Source: Macrococcus armenti
Lineage (GTDB): Bacteria > Bacillota > Bacilli > Staphylococcales > Staphylococcaceae
DNA length: 64,000 nucleotides
Direction: 5' to 3'
NCBI RefSeq assembly: GCF_020097135.1
Contig: NZ_CP083608.1
Span: 248,001-312,000, forward strand
The notes below the pieces were generated by a model. It was not told the origin of the DNA. It saw nothing but the letters and a program-made list of their open reading frames with translations, and searched no databases. Below are positions 58,563-64,000 of this stretch, piece after piece (within the stretch, counting starts at the first letter, position 1; each line of letters opens with the position of its first letter). A program made the translations under genes and the position numbers.

Positions 58563-61178
58563 TTGATTAAAAAAATTTATGCTTTTGAAGAAGGTAAACA
58601 GGATATGAAAGACTTATTAGGTGGTAAAGGTGCGAATCTTTCAGAGATGATGCGTCTTGGTTTACCTGTGCCTAAAGGTTTCACAATCACTACTGAAGCG
58701 TGTATTGAATATCTTGAACAAGGTGAAAAGTTAACGGATGATTTATTAAATGAATTAAAAACATATATTAAAGGTTTAGAAGATAAAACGGGTAAAGCAT
58801 TTTCTTCTAAAGAAAATTTATTGCTGGTCTCTGTACGTAGTGGTGCAAAAATTTCAATGCCTGGTATGATGGATACGATTTTAAACTTAGGTTTAAATGA
58901 TGAAAATGTTGAAAGTTTAGCACAAGTAACAAACGATGCACGTTTTGCTTATGATTGTTATCGTCGTTTATTACAAATGTTCGGTAGCGTTGTATACAAT
59001 ATACCGATGGAAGATTTTGAAGGTTACTTTGAGTCATATAAGAAAGAAAATGGTTATCAATTTGATGCGGATATCCCTGCTGAAGGTTTAAAAGTAATCG
59101 TTAATAAGTATAAAGAAATTTATGTTGAACAAGCATATAAACCATTCCCGCAAGATCCGATTACACAGTTAACTGAAGCGATTGAAGCGGTGTTTAAGTC
59201 ATGGAATAATGATCGTGCACGTATTTATCGTGATTTAAATGAGATTCCACATGATATCGGTACAGCAGTGAATGTTCAGGAGATGGTTTTCGGTAATAGT
59301 GGCGAGCGTTCTGGTACTGGTGTTGCATTTACGCGCAATCCGGCAACTGGTGAGCATAAGTTATACGGAGAATATTTATTGAACGCACAAGGCGAGGACG
59401 TTGTAGCAGGTATTCGTACGCCGAAGGAAATTGAAACATTAAATGAGCAGATGCCTGAAGTTTATAAGGCGTTTGTAGATGTGACGAAAAAATTAGAATC
59501 ACATTATAAAGATATGCAGGATATTGAGTTTACGATTGAAAATGAAAAACTATTCATATTACAGACGCGTAATGGTAAACGAACAGCGAAAGCTGCGATG
59601 AAGATTGCATATGACATGGTAGAAGAAGGTGTAGTTTCAAAAGAAGATGCTGTAAAAATGGTTGACGTGAAATCAATCGATCAACTACTTCACCCTGCAT
59701 TTAAACCAGAAGCATTAGCGCAGGCAGAACTTGTTTCATCGTTAGGGTTACCGGCATCTCCGGGCGCTGCAACAGGTAAGATTGTATTCAGTGCGCTTGA
59801 TGCAAAAGTACAGGCTGAAACAGGCGAGTCAGTAATTTTAATGCGTCCTGAAACGTCACCTGAAGATATTGAAGGCATGATTGCGAGTCGTGCGATTGTT
59901 ACGACACATGGCGGTATGACGAGTCATGCTGCAGTAGTTGCACGTGGTATGGGCAAATGTTGTGTTACAGGATGTTCTGATCTTGAAATCAATACGAAAG
60001 AAAAGTATGTCAAATATGATGGTAAAAGGTTATCTGAAGGTGATGTCATTTCTGTTGATGGCTCTACGGGTAAAGTATATATTGGTGAAATTGAAACGAC
60101 AAATGCCGAGCGAAGCGATGAATTTGAAACATTTATGGGATGGGCTGAAGATGTTGCACGCCTTAAAGTACGCATGAATGCTGAGACTGAACAGGATATT
60201 CAGGCTGGATATGCATTTCATGCGACAGGTATCGGTCTTGTACGTACTGAGCATATGTTCTTTGGTAAAGAACGATTAATTGAAATGCGTCGTTTTATAT
60301 TAGCACCATCGCATGAAGAACGTGTCACTGCTTTATCAAACATCGTAAAGTATCAGACAGAAGACTTTGAATCGATATTCCGTTTATCTGGTGAGCGCCC
60401 AACGATTATTCGATTACTTGACCCACCGTTACATGAATTTTTACCGAAATCAGCTGAAGAGGTTGATGCCGTTGCGTGTCAGCTAGGAGTAGATAAAGCG
60501 CTTCTTGAACGAAGAATTTCAGAATTACATGAATTCAATCCGATGCTTGGACATCGTGGTTGCCGTTTAGCGATTACATATCCTGAACTATATGAGATGC
60601 AGACTGAAGCGATTATCGGTGCTGCATTAAAGTTACAGGATGAAGGTATTCATGCAAATGCAGAAATTATGATTCCGCTTGTGTCTACTGTAGAAGAGTT
60701 TAAAATATTAAAAGATGTCGTGAAAAAGAAAGCGGATACAATTATGCATGAACAAAACAAGACGATTGCATATAAAATTGGTACAATGATAGAAACACCT
60801 CGTGCATGTCTTATTGCTGGAGCGCTTGCGGAACATTGTGAGTTCTTTAGTTTTGGTACAAACGACTTAGCGCAGTTAACTTACGGATTCTCACGTGATG
60901 ATGCAGGTAAGTTTATTAATGAATATATTAATCGAGACATCCTGGCTGTCGATCCATTCCAGACTTTAGATATTGACGGTATCGGACAGCTCATTAAGAT
61001 GACGGTTGAGAATGCGAAACAAGTTAATCCTCAAATTAAAATTGGTGTATGTGGAGAGCTTGGTGGAGATCCGAAATCTATTCATTTCTTTAATACACTT
61101 GATATTGATTATGTATCATGTTCACCATTCCGAGTTCCAGGAGCAATTCTGGCAACAGCGCAAAGTCAGGTGGAATAA
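58563..61178 (+). CDS. ppdK: Pyruvate, phosphate dikinase
   Basis: 871-residue enzyme interconverting pyruvate + ATP + Pi and PEP + AMP + PPi. The N-terminal ATP-grasp domain starts LLGGKGANLSEM, the swivelling His domain carries TTHGGMTSHAAV with the phosphorylated His and the regulatory Thr, and the C-terminal PEP domain has GTNDLAQLTYGFSRDD and CGELGGDP. Start is TTG 58563 behind AAGAGGTG; GTG 58554 is inside the ribosome site. Its regulator PSRP is encoded next. Confidence 0.95.
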   Translation: MIKKIYAFEEGKQDMKDLLGGKGANLSEMMRLGLPVPKGFTITTEACIEYLEQGEKLTDDLLNELKTYIKGLEDKTGKAFSSKENLLLVSVRSGAKISMPGMMDTILNLGLNDENVESLAQVTNDARFAYDCYRRLLQMFGSVVYNIPMEDFEGYFESYKKENGYQFDADIPAEGLKVIVNKYKEIYVEQAYKPFPQDPITQLTEAIEAVFKSWNNDRARIYRDLNEIPHDIGTAVNVQEMVFGNSGERSGTGVAFTRNPATGEHKLYGEYLLNAQGEDVVAGIRTPKEIETLNEQMPEVYKAFVDVTKKLESHYKDMQDIEFTIENEKLFILQTRNGKRTAKAAMKIAYDMVEEGVVSKEDAVKMVDVKSIDQLLHPAFKPEALAQAELVSSLGLPASPGAATGKIVFSALDAKVQAETGESVILMRPETSPEDIEGMIASRAIVTTHGGMTSHAAVVARGMGKCCVTGCSDLEINTKEKYVKYDGKRLSEGDVISVDGSTGKVYIGEIETTNAERSDEFETFMGWAEDVARLKVRMNAETEQDIQAGYAFHATGIGLVRTEHMFFGKERLIEMRRFILAPSHEERVTALSNIVKYQTEDFESIFRLSGERPTIIRLLDPPLHEFLPKSAEEVDAVACQLGVDKALLERRISELHEFNPMLGHRGCRLAITYPELYEMQTEAIIGAALKLQDEGIHANAEIMIPLVSTVEEFKILKDVVKKKADTIMHEQNKTIAYKIGTMIETPRACLIAGALAEHCEFFSFGTNDLAQLTYGFSRDDAGKFINEYINRDILAVDPFQTLDIDGIGQLIKMTVENAKQVNPQIKIGVCGELGGDPKSIHFFNTLDIDYVSCSPFRVPGAILATAQSQVE

Positions 61179-61196
61179 TATTAGGAGGCAGTACAT

Positions 61197-62018
61197 TTGA
61201 GTAAATATGAGCAAGATGCATTATTGATATACATCGTTTCAGATTCTATCGGTGAGACTGCCGATAGAATGCTGAGTGCGACATTATCGCAATTCCCTAA
61301 ATTAACATCTGTAACAGTTAAGAAATTCTCGTTTATTAAATCGGTAGAAGAGTTTAAGAATATATTAACACTTGCACATGAAAAACAGGCCATCGTAGTG
61401 ACGACACTTGTAAATCCTGAATTCAATGCGATTGGTAAAGCGTATGCTGACGAAGTAGGACTATCATACATTGACTTTATGACAGGTTTGATACAAGTGA
61501 TTGAAAGTCATACTGGAATGGAAGCATGTCATGAAAGTGGTGCACTGCGCAAGATGGACAGTGATTATTTCAGACGCATCGAGGCAATTGAATACTCAGT
61601 TAAATACGATGACGGTAAAAACTTTCATAATTTAAGTGAAGCAGATGCATTGATTGTAGGTGTTTCGAGAACGTCAAAAACACCGCTCAGTATGTATTTA
61701 GCGAATAAAGGTTATAAAATTGCGAATATCCCACTTGTACCGGAGTCGCCGATACCAGAATCGGTATATCAGGAGAAGAACTTACGTGTTATCGGGCTTA
61801 CAGCGAGTCCAGAATATATTATGAACATAAGAACAGAGCGCGTGAAGATTTTAGGACTTACAGGACAGGCCGAGTACAATAACTTAAAGCGAATTAAAGA
61901 AGAACTGATTTATGCTGAAGAAGTGTTTAATCGTTTAAACGCAACAGTTATTAATACTGAGTATAAATCGATTGAAGAATCGGCGTTCTATATTGAAAAA
62001 GTGCTGAATAAAAAATAG
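61197..62018 (+). CDS. PPDK regulatory protein (PSRP, bifunctional kinase/phosphorylase)
   Basis: 273-residue DUF299 protein that uses ADP to phosphorylate the regulatory Thr of PPDK and phosphate to remove it. YIVSDSIGETADRML is the N-terminal signature and GVSRTSKTPLS is the nucleotide loop. Start is TTG 61197 behind TAGGAGG, 18 bp after ppdK. The pair sets the direction between glycolysis and gluconeogenesis. Confidence 0.93.
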   Translation: MSKYEQDALLIYIVSDSIGETADRMLSATLSQFPKLTSVTVKKFSFIKSVEEFKNILTLAHEKQAIVVTTLVNPEFNAIGKAYADEVGLSYIDFMTGLIQVIESHTGMEACHESGALRKMDSDYFRRIEAIEYSVKYDDGKNFHNLSEADALIVGVSRTSKTPLSMYLANKGYKIANIPLVPESPIPESVYQEKNLRVIGLTASPEYIMNIRTERVKILGLTGQAEYNNLKRIKEELIYAEEVFNRLNATVINTEYKSIEESAFYIEKVLNKK

Positions 62019-62028
62019 AATAAAAATA

Positions 62029-62063
62029 AAGAAGCACGGCAAAATTATTTGCCGTGCTTTTAA
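62029..62063 (+). terminator. Intrinsic terminator after the PSRP gene
   Basis: Stem AAGAAGCACGGCAAA / TTTGCCGTGCTTTT with a short loop and T-run. Confidence 0.9.
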
Positions 62064-62114
62064 CTATTTAAAGCGAGAATATGCTATTATGATAAAGTTG
62101 AAAAGGAGGATGTT

Positions 62115-63425
62115 ATGGAAAAACAACAAACTATACAAAAGAGTATCGGATTCTTCCCGGCATTAGCACTCGTAATGGGAACAGTGATTGGTTCGGGCGT
62201 ATTCTTTAAAGTATCAAATATTACAGAAGTTACAGGAACACCGGGTATGACACTACTTGTATGGCTACTAGGTGGTTTAATTACAATTTGTGCTGGATTA
62301 ACGGTTGCAGAATTAGCAGCAGCAATTCCAAGAAACGGTGGACTGACAACATATATAGAATATACATACGGTAAGTTTTCAGGATTTTTAGCAGGGTGGG
62401 CACAAAGTTTTATTTACTTCCCTGCAATGATTGCGGCCCAGGCGATTGTGTTTTCAGAACAAGTATTAAACTTGCTGCATCTTAAAGATGGTTGGCTTGT
62501 ACCAGTAGCATTTATCGCTGTTGCATCAATTTATCTAATTAATATTGTAGGTTCTAAGGCTGGTGGTATACTTCAATCGGTTACGTTAGTCGTGAAGCTG
62601 ATTCCACTCATCGTAATTATTATATTCGGATTAATGAATACAGGGAATGTAGAAGTATCACTTGCGCCAAATACAGGTGACACGGGGATTAATTTCTTTA
62701 CTGCTATTGGTGCTGGATTACTTGCGACGATGTTTGCTTATGATGGATGGATTCATGTTGGTAATATTGCCGGGGAAATGAAAAATCCTAAGCGTGACCT
62801 TCCACTTGCAATCGTGATGGGATTAGGTTTAGTAACGATGATTTACTTATTGATTAATGCGACGTTCCTATACACGTTACCGATTGATGAACTTAAAGGC
62901 AACTTAAGTGCTGCAACAGATGCATCACAAATATTGTTAGGTGCAATGGGCGGTAAGTTTGTGACAATTGGTATATTAATTTCGGTGTACGGTGCATTGA
63001 ACGGTTATACGATGACAGGTATGCGTTTACCATATGCAATGGCAGAGAAAAATGTATTACCGTTTAAAGCTTCGTTTATGAAAGTAACAAGCGCAGGAAT
63101 TCCGTGGTTCAGTGGACTTGTGCAAGTGATGATTGGTGCGGTTATGATCACGCTAGGTGCATTCGACTCTATAACGAATATGCTTGTATTTGTAATATGG
63201 GCATTTTATGTCATGGCGTTTTATGCAGTGTTTGTATTAAGAAAGCGTGAAAAAGCGCTTGAACGACCTTACAAAGTACCGATGTATCCTGTGATACCAG
63301 CAATTGCGATGATTGCAGGTGTATTCGTAATGGTGAATACGTTATTCACACAACCCGTATTAGCAATTATCGGAATAATGATAACACTACTTGGAGTGCC
63401 GATTTATAAAGCACAAACGAAATAA
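62115..63425 (+). CDS. APC-family amino acid permease (SteT/LAT-like)
   Basis: 436-residue transporter with 12 helices. The substrate loop of helix 1 is GTVIGSGVFF and helix 6 carries FAYDGWIHVGNIAGEMKNPKRDLP, both typical of the L-type exchanger branch that includes B. subtilis SteT. It should exchange or import an amino acid, perhaps Ser/Thr. ATG 62115 follows AAAAGGAGG. Monocistronic. Confidence 0.88.
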   Translation: MEKQQTIQKSIGFFPALALVMGTVIGSGVFFKVSNITEVTGTPGMTLLVWLLGGLITICAGLTVAELAAAIPRNGGLTTYIEYTYGKFSGFLAGWAQSFIYFPAMIAAQAIVFSEQVLNLLHLKDGWLVPVAFIAVASIYLINIVGSKAGGILQSVTLVVKLIPLIVIIIFGLMNTGNVEVSLAPNTGDTGINFFTAIGAGLLATMFAYDGWIHVGNIAGEMKNPKRDLPLAIVMGLGLVTMIYLLINATFLYTLPIDELKGNLSAATDASQILLGAMGGKFVTIGILISVYGALNGYTMTGMRLPYAMAEKNVLPFKASFMKVTSAGIPWFSGLVQVMIGAVMITLGAFDSITNMLVFVIWAFYVMAFYAVFVLRKREKALERPYKVPMYPVIPAIAMIAGVFVMVNTLFTQPVLAIIGIMITLLGVPIYKAQTK

Positions 63426-63443
63426 ATGAATACTGTTTTATTT

Positions 63444-63475
63444 AGACGAGAACAATGATGTTCTCGTCTTTTTTT
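63444..63475 (+). terminator. Intrinsic terminator after the permease gene
   Basis: 11-bp perfect stem AGACGAGAACA and complement, 4-nt loop, T-run. Confidence 0.92.
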
Positions 63476-63572
63476 ACGAAAAATTTACATAAAAATTACA
63501 GATGCTTAACTCAATATTTTAAAAATACTGTTATTCTAAAATGCTACAGAATATTAATAGGAGGACAATGTA

Positions 63573-64000
63573 ATGTCAATTGAATTAAAAAACATACAAA
63601 TGAAATTTAAAGATACTACAGCAGTTAACAATTTAAATGTCACAATTCCTAAAGGGTCATTAGTAAGCATATTAGGACCTTCAGGTTGTGGTAAAAGTAC
63701 GACGTTGTTCATGATAGCAGGTTTGCATGAACCAACAGGTGGCCAAATATTATTTGATGGTAAAGATGTGACAGCGTTGCCTCCGGAAAAACGCAATATC
63801 GGAATGGTATTCCAGAACTATGCATTATATCCACATATGACAGTACTTAAAAATATTATGTTCCCACTTAAGATGCAAAAAGTACCGAAGCAGGAAATGA
63901 AAGCCCGTGCGATTGAAGCAGCTAAGTTAGTAGAGATTGAACATTTACTGAATCGTAAACCAGGTGAGTTATCAGGTGGACAACAACAACGTGTTGCAAT
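63573..64000 (+). CDS. Carbohydrate ABC transporter ATPase (MsmX/UgpC type), 3' end outside the window
   Basis: 142 codons are visible and the frame is open at the window edge. Walker A is GPSGCGKST, the Q-loop is VFQNYALYPHMTV and the signature is LSGGQQQR. The NYALYPHM segment marks the MalK/UgpC/MsmX branch, which energises sugar importers and carries a C-terminal regulatory domain not visible here. ATG 63573 follows AGGAGG. Walker B and the partner permeases lie outside the window. Confidence 0.9.
   Translation, partial: MSIELKNIQMKFKDTTAVNNLNVTIPKGSLVSILGPSGCGKSTTLFMIAGLHEPTGGQILFDGKDVTALPPEKRNIGMVFQNYALYPHMTVLKNIMFPLKMQKVPKQEMKARAIEAAKLVEIEHLLNRKPGELSGGQQQRVA

Overview
The window looks like a chromosomal segment of a low-GC Firmicute of the family Staphylococcaceae, most likely Macrococcus or a close relative. 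The pointers are an ArlRS two-component pair, a BraRS/BraDE-like bacitracin-type module, CsoR-CopA-CopZ, a TcyP-type cystine carrier, a YSIRK signal-peptide remnant, a PPDK/PSRP pair and a CsbD gene behind a sigma-B-type promoter. The genus is an inference; no rRNA, tRNA or CRISPR array was seen.

Layout. 1-2500: arlR (cut by the window edge), arlS and a membrane-anchored PepSY-like protein with an acidic tail. 2550-6020: a VTT/DedA-like protein opposite a YnbA/YnbB-like phospholipid operon with an acyltransferase and a PaiB-like protein. 6120-10320: a ba3-like heme-copper oxidase operon (IIa, II, I, Sco, membrane protein) converging on a Crp/Fnr gene. 10460-14140: Rrf2 regulator, old yellow enzyme, acetyltransferase and quinone reductase, with three decayed genes. 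14170-18860: DUF438/hemerythrin protein, hydrolase, two GNATs and a membrane MutS-like ATPase. 18870-20400: AbrB-Doc toxin-antitoxin and an XRE/membrane pair. 20536-22547: a membrane-anchored LHH nuclease toxin candidate with a two-domain SUKH immunity protein. 22600-31200: TcaA-like protein, a YSIRK/CHY deletion scar, SulP-Usp, YkvI, aminotransferase, stress proteins, MsrA and a PadR-DUF1700-DUF4097 operon. 31350-37700: GNAT, copper operon, nucleoside hydrolase, LLM oxidoreductase and LOG protein. 37716-45070: TcyP, a 62-bp tandem repeat array, NERD protein, TipAS-like regulator, S51 peptidase, an MFS transporter behind an attenuator-like leader, paired DUF3147 proteins and DUF454. 45175-46678: a complete IS3/IS150-type element sitting in the loop of a long hairpin. 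46688-50966: LacI regulator, glucose-family PTS EIICBA and an EEP-family hydrolase. 51036-55409: BraRS/BraDE-like module. 55545-58392: Crp/Fnr regulator, atypical P1B ATPase and HMA chaperone. 58563-64000: PPDK, PSRP, APC permease and the start of a carbohydrate ABC ATPase.

How the genes work together. The most interesting unit is the oxidase operon. Subunit I keeps every heme and CuB histidine at ba3-type spacing, but the active-site tyrosine four residues after the first CuB histidine is Asn222. Tyrosine loss at this place is a mark of nitric oxide reductases, and the order subunit II - subunit I - Sco/SenC - membrane protein resembles NorSY-SenC-Orf1 clusters. A Crp/Fnr-type palindrome lies about 40 bp upstream of the probable transcription start. 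A second Crp/Fnr circuit appears at the P-type ATPase, with an FNR-box centred near -41.5.

A second theme is repeated small deletions that removed the middle of neighbouring genes: luciferase-like/HxlR, YSIRK/CHY, and a truncated oxidoreductase. Accessory modules (toxin-immunity, TA, IS, tandem repeats) lie between ordinary housekeeping operons.
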